Assembly: GCA_021604645.1 (NCBI GenBank)
Contig: BQJJ01000002.1
Span: 62,001-126,000 of the forward strand
Direction of reading: 5' to 3'
Length of the DNA stretch: 64,000 nt
Source: Methyloligella sp.
Lineage (GTDB): Bacteria; Pseudomonadota; Alphaproteobacteria; Rhizobiales; HXMU1428-3
Below are positions 38,225-46,067 of the stretch, piece after piece (position 1 is the stretch's first letter; every line of letters begins with the position of its first letter). Below the pieces are notes generated by a model. The model had not been told where the DNA came from and made no database searches. It was given only the letters and a program-made list of their open reading frames with translations. Both the position numbers and the translations under genes were made by a program.

Positions 38225-39430
38225 TCAAAAAATCCAGCCAAATGTGAGATAAAAGAGTGAATCAAAGGCACGATAAACAAAATTCGCACGTTCAACGCTT
38301 TCATTTGCAAAAAGATCGTACTCTTGCACAGAATCAGCAACTTTAACGCGCAATTTTGCTACCTTTTGCCCCGATACGACCGGCGCTTTCAAGGGGCCCT
38401 GGTAGATCACTTCAGAAACGATCTCGGTAACCACGTCACCTTTAGGCATAAAAACCTTCAATGGACCAGCGGTTGAAAGCCCAACAGTTGACTTTTCCCC
38501 GCCCCAAATCCGCGCTGAAAACTTGGCCGTATCAGCCTTAATCTCCCGGTCAGAAAAAGCTGTAAAGGCCCAATTCATCACCCGTATTGTTTCGGTGCGC
38601 CGCTCTACTTTACTTTCCAAACCATTTAACACAGCAATTAAACGGCGGTTCCCCCGTTTAGCAGAAACCACGATGCCGTATTTAGATTGCTTAGTAAATC
38701 CTGTTTTAAATCCATCAAACCCACCCTCTTTACCAATAAGAGGGTTACGATTGATAAAGCGATAGCGACGATACTTAAAATCTTTTTCACCAAAATAAAA
38801 ATAATAATCAGGATATTCTTTCAGCAAATGCTTAGCTAAGATTGCCAAATCCCTTGCCGACATCAGATGCTTTGGATCAGGCAATCCCGTAGCATTCGCA
38901 AAGGATGAATTTTTCATGCCAATTTTTTTGGCGTACGCTGTCATTTCTTTGGCAAAAGCGCCTTGATTGCCTGAGATATGTTCAGCAATTGCAATAGACG
39001 CATCATTACCTGATTGAACAATAATCCCCCGCAAAGCCTGTTGCACAGTTATTTCAGATTTAACAGGAGCAAACATCGCAGATGTTCGTGAAGGAGCACC
39101 ACCAGTTCGCCATGCATGAACTGAAATTTTAACTTTGTCCTCGAGTTTTAAGCGGCCAGCCTTTAATTCACGAAACACAACAGCAACAGTCATGAGCTTA
39201 CTCATGCTAGCCGGCGCCATGGCAATATCAGCTTTTTTATCAAGAAAAGTAATCGGCTTATCGGCATCAATAACAATGGCAAACTTAGCTTTTGTCTTAA
39301 AGCCCTCATCATCAGCCTGAGCCAAAGCGGAACCACTGGTCAAACCCAAGTAAGAAAAACCAATAGAAAGCACCATTAGAAAAGAAAAAAACTTCCGCCC
39401 AAAAGTCAGCATTTTGCGAACCCACATCAC
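38225..39430 (-). CDS. dacA: D-alanyl-D-alanine carboxypeptidase (PBP5/6 class)
   Basis: Periplasmic enzyme trimming the terminal D-Ala of peptidoglycan stem peptides. 401 residues with a signal peptide (cleavage after ALA). Active-site triads: S-x-x-K as SMSKL near 82, S-G-N in VQSGNDASIA near 142, and K-T-G in DGFKTGFT near 245. The C-terminal beta domain (about 295-390) and a hydrophobic final segment suit membrane association. In relatives rlpA lies next to dacA; here btaAB separates them. Confidence 0.94.
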   Translation of the reverse strand: MMWVRKMLTFGRKFFSFLMVLSIGFSYLGLTSGSALAQADDEGFKTKAKFAIVIDADKPITFLDKKADIAMAPASMSKLMTVAVVFRELKAGRLKLEDKVKISVHAWRTGGAPSRTSAMFAPVKSEITVQQALRGIIVQSGNDASIAIAEHISGNQGAFAKEMTAYAKKIGMKNSSFANATGLPDPKHLMSARDLAILAKHLLKEYPDYYFYFGEKDFKYRRYRFINRNPLIGKEGGFDGFKTGFTKQSKYGIVVSAKRGNRRLIAVLNGLESKVERRTETIRVMNWAFTAFSDREIKADTAKFSARIWGGEKSTVGLSTAGPLKVFMPKGDVVTEIVSEVIYQGPLKAPVVSGQKVAKLRVKVADSVQEYDLFANESVERANFVYRAFDSLFYLTFGWIF

Positions 39431-39879
39431 TCATCAACCCCAAACTTTAAAGAAAATTAGCACAATAAATTCTCTCATCAGTCTTTATCTTTTACATTCA
39501 ATCGCAAACATTGATTTAGACTAATATACTTCAAACGAATTTTACATATTAAAAAAGGGCTTCATTCAGAATTTTCAAAAGAGATAATAAGTACTCAGCA
39601 AGACTTGAAAAGCAAATGAGAGTTAAGAAAGAACACAGAAACACTAAAAATACGAAATTCCAAACAATCTATCAAGAAGACGGTATAAAATATTATACAT
39701 AGATTTGAACCCATTACATCGTTTATTACATTCAAACTCTGAACAAAAAATCCCTTTCAGAAAACCAATAAAAGTCATCGTTCTAAAAATCAAAGCTCTG
39801 TTCCACAGGCTGTCACAGCAGTGTCATTCACTTTTGTTAGCCAATATTATCGAACTTTAAGCTTGGGATAACTATTACG
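39431..39879. other. Divergent region between dacA and btaA
   Basis: 449 AT-rich bases with no gene that I can support. It contains the promoter of dacA and, at 39810-39827, a PHO-box-like site for btaA. Confidence 0.5.
39810..39827 (+). promoter_or_regulatory. PHO box (PhoB site) upstream of btaA
   Basis: CTGTCAC, four bases, GTGTCAT: two 7-base direct repeats 11 apart, matching the CTGTCAT-N4-CTGTCAT consensus at 12 of 14 positions. It lies 52 bases before the btaA ATG. A weaker CTGTTCC at 39798 could be part of a third repeat. PhoB control of bta genes is known in rhizobia, so activation on phosphate starvation is likely. Confidence 0.7.
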
Positions 39880-41262
39880 ATGAACGCACCTGCAACAAAA
39901 ACGATCGAAAAAACACACAAGGCAAAGCTGATACGAAAAGCAGTGCGCCAAAGTGAGCGGACAAAAAAACAATCTTTTCTGGATCAATTATTCGCGCAGC
40001 TTTTCTCAGGTCTTGTTTATTCCCAAATTTGGGAAGACCCAGTGGTAGACCTTGCTGCAATGGAAATCAATGAGACACATCACATAGTAACCATTGCCTC
40101 TGGCGGCTGCAATGTCATGAATTACCTCATGGCAAAACCAGCTAAAATCACAGCCGTTGATCTAAACAGAGCCCATGTTGCGCTGACACGGACCAAATTA
40201 TGCGCCGCTCAAAATTTTCCTGACTATAAAACTTTTTATGATTTTTTTGCTGTCCCCAATAATAATGACAACCAAAAGTCTTACGATAAATATCTAAGTC
40301 CCAATCTAGATGAAACAGCAAAAAACTATTGGCAAGGACGCGATAAAACAATGCGCCGCCGTTCTAGATATTTCACTGATAACATTTACCATCGCGGCCT
40401 CCTTGGGAACTTCATCGGCCTAAGTCATTTTTTAGCAAAAGCTTATGGCATCAAGTTTGATGACCTACTAAATGCAAAGTCAATCGATGAACAAAAAGAG
40501 TTTTTTGAGAAAAAACTCTCACCATTATTAGACAAAAAACTAATCACCTGGATCACCTCACATCCAGCTTCTCTCTATGGCCTAGGTATCCCACCCGCCC
40601 AATATACGGAGTTAGCCAAATGTGCTGATGGTGATATGGCAGAAGTCCTAAGACAGCGCCTACGTAAACTTTGCTGTGATTATGATATCAATCAAAATTA
40701 TTTTGCATGGCAAGCTTTTGGACGGCAATACAGTGCGGATGCGAGTAGGCATCTGAAGCACAAAAAAAGTGCGGATGCCATACCGGTTGCTAGTGGGCAA
40801 CTAAAGGGAACGAAAGAAAACCATCTGAAGCACAAAGATGCGGTTGCTAGTGGGCAACTGAAGCACAAAAATGACAACGGTGCATTACCCCCTTATCTAC
40901 AAGTGCAAAATTACGAAGCCGTAAAAGCCTTTGCAAAGAACGTATCAGTTCACCAAGCCTCTATTACAGATAAATTAAATTCAATGGAACCTGGAAGCGT
41001 AGATAGGGTTGTCTTACTTGACGCACAAGACTGGATGGACGACGAGACTTTAAACGAACTTTGGGATGCCATAACAAGAGCAGCAGCATCAGATGCAAAA
41101 GTCATCTTCCGAACAGCAGGCATTGAAAGCATCCTTCCAGGCCGCGTAAAAAACAGCACTCTATCAAAATGGGCGTACCAAGCAGACCAATCAAAAGACT
41201 ACACAAAGAAGGACCGCTCAGCAATCTATGGCGGTTTTCACCTCTATAATTTCATTGGCTGA
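39880..41262 (+). CDS. btaA: S-adenosylmethionine:diacylglycerol 3-amino-3-carboxypropyltransferase, with in-frame repeat insertion
   Basis: First enzyme of diacylglyceryl-trimethylhomoserine (DGTS) synthesis: moves the aminocarboxypropyl group of AdoMet onto diacylglycerol, giving diacylglycerylhomoserine at the membrane. 460 residues; the family pattern includes FSGLVYSQIWEDPVVDLAA, ITIASGGCNVMNYL-like IASGGCNVMNYL, AVDLNRAH, and late DRVVLLDAQDWM and RTAGIESILPGR. Residues about 285-333 are an extra segment between FGRQY and GALPPYLQ, made by element B repeats in frame (SADASRHLKHK, AVASGQLKHK). The frame stays open, so the enzyme may work with a surface loop. A PHO box precedes it and btaB follows. 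Confidence 0.9.
   Translation: MNAPATKTIEKTHKAKLIRKAVRQSERTKKQSFLDQLFAQLFSGLVYSQIWEDPVVDLAAMEINETHHIVTIASGGCNVMNYLMAKPAKITAVDLNRAHVALTRTKLCAAQNFPDYKTFYDFFAVPNNNDNQKSYDKYLSPNLDETAKNYWQGRDKTMRRRSRYFTDNIYHRGLLGNFIGLSHFLAKAYGIKFDDLLNAKSIDEQKEFFEKKLSPLLDKKLITWITSHPASLYGLGIPPAQYTELAKCADGDMAEVLRQRLRKLCCDYDINQNYFAWQAFGRQYSADASRHLKHKKSADAIPVASGQLKGTKENHLKHKDAVASGQLKHKNDNGALPPYLQVQNYEAVKAFAKNVSVHQASITDKLNSMEPGSVDRVVLLDAQDWMDDETLNELWDAITRAAASDAKVIFRTAGIESILPGRVKNSTLSKWAYQADQSKDYTKKDRSAIYGGFHLYNFIG
40732..40878 (+). repeat. Cluster of element B copies inside btaA
   Basis: Units at 40733-40761 (GATGC type), 40769-40833 (GATGC type split by an inner GGTTGC unit at 40784-40806) and 40839-40866 (GGTTGC type). 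The added stretch is 147 bases, a multiple of three, and has no stop in the btaA frame. Each unit encodes a variant of A-(V/D)-A-S-(G/R)-(Q/H)-L-K-H-K. Confidence 0.88.
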
Positions 41263-41361
41263 AACCTATAAAGTCATCCATAAAATGGTGATGAGAAAGT
41301 ACAATAAAATCAAGATCAAACCCAATTTAGTAAAAGTTGTAGAGAATAAAGGTTGGGCATT

Positions 41362-41582
41362 ACGAAGAAGGGAGTGCTCTACTTCAAAGCACGTACATGA
41401 CGCCAGCGCGGTTGTAGGTGGGCAAACTAAAGCTCAAATAAATGGCGTCCGGTGCATAAGATCAGTCTGAACAGAGCGGAGCGAGTACGGATAAACTGAT
41501 CGCAAGAAAAGCCCCCCCTCGGAGGCAGACAGTGCGGATGCATAGTGGGCATCCAAAGCACAACAAAAAGCCGTGAGAGAAA
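41362..41582 (+). repeat. Element A copy 6 with two nested B copies
   Basis: The longest copy. A B unit (41406-41442) splits the GACGCC...GGCGTC hairpin, and a GATGC-type B (41532-41562) lies near the right end. The middle module GATCAGT...ACTGATC (41460-41501) is shared with copy 5. The border GTGAGAGAAA is intact. It lies between btaA and btaB. Confidence 0.85.
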
Positions 41583-41587
41583 TAAAG

Positions 41588-41623
41588 CGCGGTTGCTTGT
41601 GGGCAATCGAAGGAGCATTAAAA
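41588..41623 (+). repeat. Element B copy just before btaB
   Basis: GCGGTTGC, loop TTGTGG, GCAATC, then GAAGGAGCATTAAAA. Like the copy before uvrA it contains GAAGGAG, but here a separate AGAGGA closer to the ATG is the better ribosome-binding site. Confidence 0.75.
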
Positions 41624-41635
41624 GAGGATCACCTG

Positions 41636-42322
41636 ATGACAGACCAAATCAGTAATACTGAGTTGCAGCCACATCTACAGTCACATTCAAATCTGATGGA
41701 TAAGGTCTATCGCAACCAACGGTTTATCTATAATGCCAGCCGCAAATACTATTTGCTAGGACGCGATCAACTCATCAAAGAACTGTCTCCTCCCCCAAGA
41801 GGCACAGTTCTTGAACTTGGTGCAGGCACAGGGCGCAATCTAATTTGCACAGCAAAAACTTATGATGATTGCGAACTATATGGCGTTGATATCTCTCAAG
41901 AAATGCTAAAAACCGCCGGCAAGTCTATCGTCAAAGCAGGTTTCGAAAACCGCATCCATTTAGCAAAAGGAGACGCAACAAATTTTAATGCTGAAAAAGC
42001 TTTCGGCGTAAAAGAATTTGACCGCGTTTTCATTTCTTTTTCTCTTTCAATGATACCCGAATGGCAAATGGCCATCGCCAGTTCTTATGAACTTACAAGA
42101 CCCGGCGGCCAAATTCACATCGTTGATTTTGGTGAATGCAAACAATATCCAAAAATGTTTCAAAAATTACTTTATGCATGGCTTTCAATCTTTCACGTTC
42201 ATCCGATAAGAAATCTACCAGGCCAATTAAAAGAAGCTGCAAACAAAGCAAATTGTAAGGTGACAGTAAAACCACTTTATGGAGGCTACAGTTTGCAAGC
42301 GATCATCCAAAAACCAAGATGA
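41636..42322 (+). CDS. btaB: Diacylglycerylhomoserine N-methyltransferase
   Basis: Second DGTS enzyme: adds three methyl groups from AdoMet to diacylglycerylhomoserine. 228 residues from the ATG at 41636 (AGAGGA seven bases upstream); the longer GTG frame starts inside a repeat and is rejected. Motifs: MDKVYRNQRFIYNASRKYYLLGRD, AdoMet loop VLELGAGTGRN, YGVDISQEML, a ligand pocket SFSLSMIPEW and GGQIHIVDFG. It forms a pair with btaA, interrupted by repeats but likely still one transcript from the PHO box. Confidence 0.9.
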   Translation: MTDQISNTELQPHLQSHSNLMDKVYRNQRFIYNASRKYYLLGRDQLIKELSPPPRGTVLELGAGTGRNLICTAKTYDDCELYGVDISQEMLKTAGKSIVKAGFENRIHLAKGDATNFNAEKAFGVKEFDRVFISFSLSMIPEWQMAIASSYELTRPGGQIHIVDFGECKQYPKMFQKLLYAWLSIFHVHPIRNLPGQLKEAANKANCKVTVKPLYGGYSLQAIIQKPR

Positions 42323-42345
42323 TCCGTCCCCCAAAGATGGAAAAC

Positions 42346-42384
42346 AAAAAAACGCCCGGCATTTTTCTATGCCGAGCGTTTTTT
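42346..42384. terminator. Bidirectional intrinsic terminator between btaB and rlpA
   Basis: AAAAAACGC and GCGTTTTTT arms extended by CGGCAT/ATGCCG over TTTTCT. The A and T tracts on either side let it end both converging genes. Confidence 0.9.
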
Positions 42385-42408
42385 AAACTTCAATTTTTCT
42401 CAGTCATC

Positions 42409-43077
42409 TTACCAACGACGTTCATAATTCACATTGCGTCGGCGTGGTTCTGGTTGATAATTTTGTTCGTATGAAAACGCGCGGCGGTGCCACGGTTGGC
42501 GCGCCAGAAAATCTTGCTCTCTGCGATCATCACCATTAATCGGCGCACGGCCAACATAACGCACACGAACAGGCGTTGTCCCACTTCGGTTAAAGTCTAA
42601 AACTTGTGAAACCTTCTTAGATAAATCAATCAAACGATCATGCTTATAAGGACCGCGATCATTCACGCGAACAAGAATTGTGCGACCATTTCTCATATTT
42701 GTCACTTCAGCATAACTTGGAATTGGCATCGTCGGGTGAGCTGCTGTCAAAGCATTCATATCAAAAACTTCACCATTCGCTGTTTGGCGGCCATGAAATT
42801 CTTCACCATACCAAGAAGCTATGCCCCGTTTGTCATAATAGCGGTCTTCCTTTGGCGTATACCAAACACCAGCGACCTGATAGGGATTACCAACTTTATA
42901 GCGCCCACCACCTTTGGGCACACGTTGACCAAGCTTTACAATCCTTGGACTATATTTTGGCTTTTTCTTACCTATGACATTCAACGAGCTCGAGCACCCG
43001 CTCACCATGCCAGCTGAAAGACCAAAGAACACACAAAAGCAAAGTGAAATAACAATATGGGAAGGAACGCGATACAA
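42409..43077 (-). CDS. rlpA: RlpA-like lipoprotein
   Basis: Septal-ring type murein-associated lipoprotein; some RlpA proteins are lytic transglycosylases for naked glycan. 222 residues: lipoprotein signal with lipobox MVSGC near 28, and a double-psi beta-barrel domain GIASWYGEEFHGRQTANGEVF...ILVRVNDRGPY with the catalytic-type D in NDRGP. The C-terminal peptidoglycan-binding SPOR domain is absent, leaving an Arg/Tyr-rich tail. Relatives usually carry it next to dacA. Confidence 0.9.
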   Translation of the reverse strand: MYRVPSHIVISLCFCVFFGLSAGMVSGCSSSLNVIGKKKPKYSPRIVKLGQRVPKGGGRYKVGNPYQVAGVWYTPKEDRYYDKRGIASWYGEEFHGRQTANGEVFDMNALTAAHPTMPIPSYAEVTNMRNGRTILVRVNDRGPYKHDRLIDLSKKVSQVLDFNRSGTTPVRVRYVGRAPINGDDRREQDFLARQPWHRRAFSYEQNYQPEPRRRNVNYERRW

Positions 43078-43603
43078 TTTACTCTAGCCTCACTCATTAA
43101 CTTCCAGAGCATCATCTTTTATGGATTTTTTTGACTGCTCTAGCGTCTTATCTTACCGCCCCGCAGTCCCAAAATCAGGTGACACATAAAGGCGAAACGC
43201 ACGAAACAATTCTATGAGTGAATATGACCACAGTAAGGAGGAGTGTTGATCACTCACATACACTGAGCAACCAACACTTAATCCTTTTGGAGCATACGCA
43301 CTACAGATTTGCTTCCAATAAAAAGACAATAGCAAAAGCGAGTTAGCATTCAGTAAACAGGACATAAAGAAATTCGAAAGAGCTTAAATTAAATTTTATT
43401 TATGCATTCTTTGTGTAATTCATGCAATTTGTAACAAAAACATTGCCAAAAACATCCCTTTTCACTAACCTGATGTCTAGAAGCGCTAAAAGAAAATAAA
43501 AAAATAGACTAAAGTATAAAGCCGTTTCAAATAATAAACATTTGCCAAAAAATATACGCTGCAAGCGATACAATCAGGGCAATAAGTTAAGTGGGTGGAA
43601 CAA
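43078..43603. other. Intergenic region between rlpA and moaA
   Basis: About 525 AT-rich bases between divergent genes. The weak 70-codon frame on the minus strand (43153-43365) shows no protein-like pattern. I see no tRNA and no convincing molybdenum-cofactor riboswitch by eye. Confidence 0.5.
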
Positions 43604-44668
43604 ATGACAAGCTCTGAAAAACCAGCAGGCACGATAAAAGAAAACATCATTCTGGAGCCAAAATCTCAGAACGCTGAATTAATCGATCCCTTTGGTCGCA
43701 TGGTCAATTATGTCCGCATCTCCGTCACTGATCGATGCGATTTCCGCTGTGTCTATTGCATGGCAGAAAATATGAACTTTCTCCCCAAGAAGGAACTGCT
43801 CTCATTAGAAGAGTTAGACCGCCTCTGCTCCACCTTTGTTGAGCTTGGTGTCAAAAAGCTACGCATCACAGGCGGCGAACCACTTGTCCGCAAAAATATA
43901 ATCGAGCTGTTTAAAGGCCTCTCTCGTCATCTAGATTCTGGTATGCTCGAAGAAATGACGGTTACAACCAATGGCAGCCAGCTAGCAAAGCTCGCACCAG
44001 ACCTCTATGCAACTGGCGTCAGACGTATCAACGTATCTATCGACACGCTAGACGCTGACAAATTTCACAAAATCACTCGTTGGGGGCGCCTGGAACAAGT
44101 TCAAGAAGGTATCAACGCTGCACTAAAAGCAGGTCTCAAAGTTAAGCTCAATGCAGTTGCCCTGAAAGGTGTCAACGAATTTGAAATCCCGGACATGATG
44201 CATTGGGCTCATGACCAGGGAATGGACTTCACCCTCATTGAAACCATGCCATTAGGAGATATTGATGGAGACAGAACAGATCAATATCTACCTCTAAGCC
44301 AAGTAAGGTCAAAACTTGAAGAAGACTACACTCTCACACCCAATAATTACAAAACAGGCGGCCCAGCGCGCTATGTTGATGTAAAAGAAACCGGCGGTCA
44401 GCTTGGCTTTATCACACCACTCACCCACAATTTCTGCGAAAGCTGCAACAGAGTGCGCGTCACCTGCACCGGTGAGATGTACATGTGCCTTGGCCAGGAT
44501 GATAAAGCTGACCTAAGAACGGCTCTGCGCGCCCATGAAAGCAATGAGCAATTAAAAGCAACCATCTATGAAGCCATCGACCGCAAACCAAAAGGCCACG
44601 ACTTCATAATCGATAGAGATAGCAAAGCCCCAGCAGTCTCACGTCATATGAGTGTTACAGGTGGATAA
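43604..44668 (+). CDS. moaA: GTP 3',8-cyclase (molybdenum cofactor step 1)
   Basis: Radical-SAM enzyme that, with MoaC, converts GTP to cyclic pyranopterin. About 354 residues from ATG 43604; a GTG three codons earlier is also possible. The AdoMet [4Fe-4S] motif is CDFRCVYCM near 43, then [14 protein letters not shown] and VTTNGSQLA. The second cluster cysteines are [18 protein letters not shown], and the C-terminus ends in the functional GG. It stands alone here; other moa genes are not in the window. Confidence 0.96.
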   Translation: MTSSEKPAGTIKENIILEPKSQNAELIDPFGRMVNYVRISVTDRCDFRCVYCMAENMNFLPKKELLSLEELDRLCSTFVELGVKKLRITGGEPLVRKNIIELFKGLSRHLDSGMLEEMTVTTNGSQLAKLAPDLYATGVRRINVSIDTLDADKFHKITRWGRLEQVQEGINAALKAGLKVKLNAVALKGVNEFEIPDMMHWAHDQGMDFTLIETMPLGDIDGDRTDQYLPLSQVRSKLEEDYTLTPNNYKTGGPARYVDVKETGGQLGFITPLTHNFCESCNRVRVTCTGEMYMCLGQDDKADLRTALRAHESNEQLKATIYEAIDRKPKGHDFIIDRDSKAPAVSRHMSVTGG

Positions 44669-44861
44669 GAGGCTGATAAAAGTTGAGTAAAGGCAGGTAA
44701 TTGACTGATAAACCTTAACAGTTCTTAACGAACAATCTTGCTTTCAGCATATCTGCGCCACAGTCTGACCACAGAATCAGACCAAATCTATCCTCATCAA
44801 ATAAGCAAACTCTTCATCAGGTGAAGAAGACATCAACGCTTACATCCAAGAGGAATAAATA

Positions 44862-45497
44862 GTGGCAGACCTACTCAAAAAAACACTGGCCAAACAACTC
44901 GGCAACCCCCACGGTGTTTTAGGGAATGTTATTCTAAGAGCACTCAACAAAAAAAACACCACCATCATCAATGAAACCATCAAGCTGTTAGACCTAAAAC
45001 CAGATGATAGATTTCTAGACATCGGCTTTGGTGGCGGCCTGTCATTTGAAATTTTGGAAAATGAACACCCGGACATCAAAATGCATGGGCTTGAAATTTC
45101 AGAAAAAGCCTTGAGCTGTTCAAAATACAATTTCAAATCAGCAATAGCTGAGAACAAGCTAGAGGTAAAACAAGGCTCCGTTCACCGCATCCCCTACCCT
45201 GATAACTTCTTTAATCACATCATCTCCATCAATACGGTCTATTTTTGGGAAGATGTGCCAGACGCATTTGCTGAAGTCAGGCGGGTATTAAAACCAGGCG
45301 GCACCTTTGTTCTCTCAATCAGAGAAAAAGAAACATTGAAAAAAATCAAAGCCACCAAATACGGCTTTCATTTTTATGAAACCGAAGACCTCATAGACGC
45401 GTTGGAGACAACCGGCTTTACCGTGATTTTACATAAAAAGAAGGATTACCTGCCTTTTTTGTGTATCGAGGGCGAAAAAGAACAAGCACTTAATTAA
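44862..45497 (+). CDS. Class I SAM-dependent methyltransferase, type 11-like
   Basis: 211 residues from a GTG with AGAGGA upstream. Rossmann methyltransferase motifs: FLDIGFGGGLSFEIL (AdoMet loop near 50), HGLEISEKAL, QGSVHRIPYPDNFFNHIISINTVYFW and RVLKPGGTFVLSI. This resembles methyltransferase-11/UbiE-like enzymes; substrate unknown. It lies between moaA and the tRNA that marks the integrative element. Confidence 0.82.
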   Translation: MADLLKKTLAKQLGNPHGVLGNVILRALNKKNTTIINETIKLLDLKPDDRFLDIGFGGGLSFEILENEHPDIKMHGLEISEKALSCSKYNFKSAIAENKLEVKQGSVHRIPYPDNFFNHIISINTVYFWEDVPDAFAEVRRVLKPGGTFVLSIREKETLKKIKATKYGFHFYETEDLIDALETTGFTVILHKKKDYLPFLCIEGEKEQALN

Positions 45498-45586
45498 TCC
45501 CTATAAACCAACATTAAGGACTGTTTCTCCCCCCAATAAAAGAAACATCCAAACAAAACACCCACACACGAAAACACCACCAAAGG

Positions 45587-45622
45587 CCTCTCATTCATCC
45601 CCCAAAAAACAAGAATGAGAGG
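45587..45622. terminator. Hairpin after the methyltransferase gene
   Basis: CCTCTCATTC and GAATGAGAGG form a perfect 10-base stem over a 16-base loop. A short TTTT follows only after several C. Possibly a weak terminator. Confidence 0.45.
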
Positions 45623-45691
45623 TCACCCCCTTTTAAAATATAAGAAAAATTCTCAAAATTTTAAATTTGAGGAAAAATCTAAATTTTAGAC

Positions 45692-45720
45692 TTGCATCAA
45701 CGCCCTAACAACGCTAGATA
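45692..45720 (+). promoter_or_regulatory. Possible promoter of the tRNA-Ser gene
   Basis: TTGCAT, a 17-base spacer and TAGATA, 124 bases before the tRNA. The elements match the sigma-70 consensus only partly; this is a position-based suggestion. Confidence 0.35.
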
Positions 45721-45843
45721 CGGGGTCTAGTTCTTAAAGACATATGTCAAAGGCCCAAACCTTACGAACCTGACGATTTGCCTAAACCAACAAATCAACC
45801 AACCCGTAAGCGCGTCTTTTCAAAACACATATGATTTTCTTAA

Positions 45844-45933
45844 GGAGAGGTGGCTGAGTGGTTTAAAGCGGCGGTCTTGAAAACCGTTGAGCGTTTGCGC
45901 GTTCCGGGGGTTCGAATCCCTCCCTCTCCGCCA
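45844..45933 (+). tRNA. tRNA-Ser (anticodon UGA)
   Basis: GGAGAGG and CCTCTCC form the acceptor stem, followed by G and an encoded CCA. The anticodon loop CTTGAAA lies between GCGGT and ACCGT, giving TGA. A long variable arm, as in class II serine tRNAs, and a T-loop TTCGAATCC are present. About 90 bases. An integrase gene starts 135 bases after it, so its 3' end is the likely integration site; I found no second copy of that 3' end in the window. Confidence 0.95.
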
Positions 45934-46020
45934 CCCTCGCCTTTACCCGCCCTCTGATAACATACTGAATTATATGTATTTTTCTCTGTTTTTCTAAATC
46001 GAATCTTGTTTTAGACATTT

Positions 46021-46058
46021 TTTTGTGTAACAAAATGTATAACATTTTGTGTAACAAA
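46021..46058 (+). repeat. Direct repeats upstream of the integrase
   Basis: TTTTGTGTAACAAA occurs at 46021-46034 and 46045-46058, with ATGTATAACA between. The position beside a tRNA and before int suggests integrase arm sites or an operator controlling int. Confidence 0.6.
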
Positions 46059-46067
46059 TCAGGATTC

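Noticed and set aside
40733-40866. CRISPR array inside btaA
   Set aside because: Units are of unequal length, nested and hairpin-forming, without regular spacers or cas genes.
41228-41470. Plus-strand frame overlapping the btaA end and element A copy 6
   Set aside because: A different frame from btaA, running into the repeat; no family pattern.
41573-41635. GTG start of btaB inside the repeat
   Set aside because: The added 21 residues come from repeat sequence, and the ATG at 41636 has its own AGAGGA.
43210-43248. Possible 11-residue leader peptide before moaA
   Set aside because: It lies about 350 bases from moaA and no alternative hairpins could be tied to it.
43153-43365. 70-codon frame on the minus strand between rlpA and moaA
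   Set aside because: No ribosome-binding site, no recognisable protein pattern, and composition like the surrounding non-coding DNA.
46023-46067. Upstream starts of the integrase
   Set aside because: They lie in the direct repeats and encode Asn/Cys/Lys codons unlike the family; homology begins at 46068.
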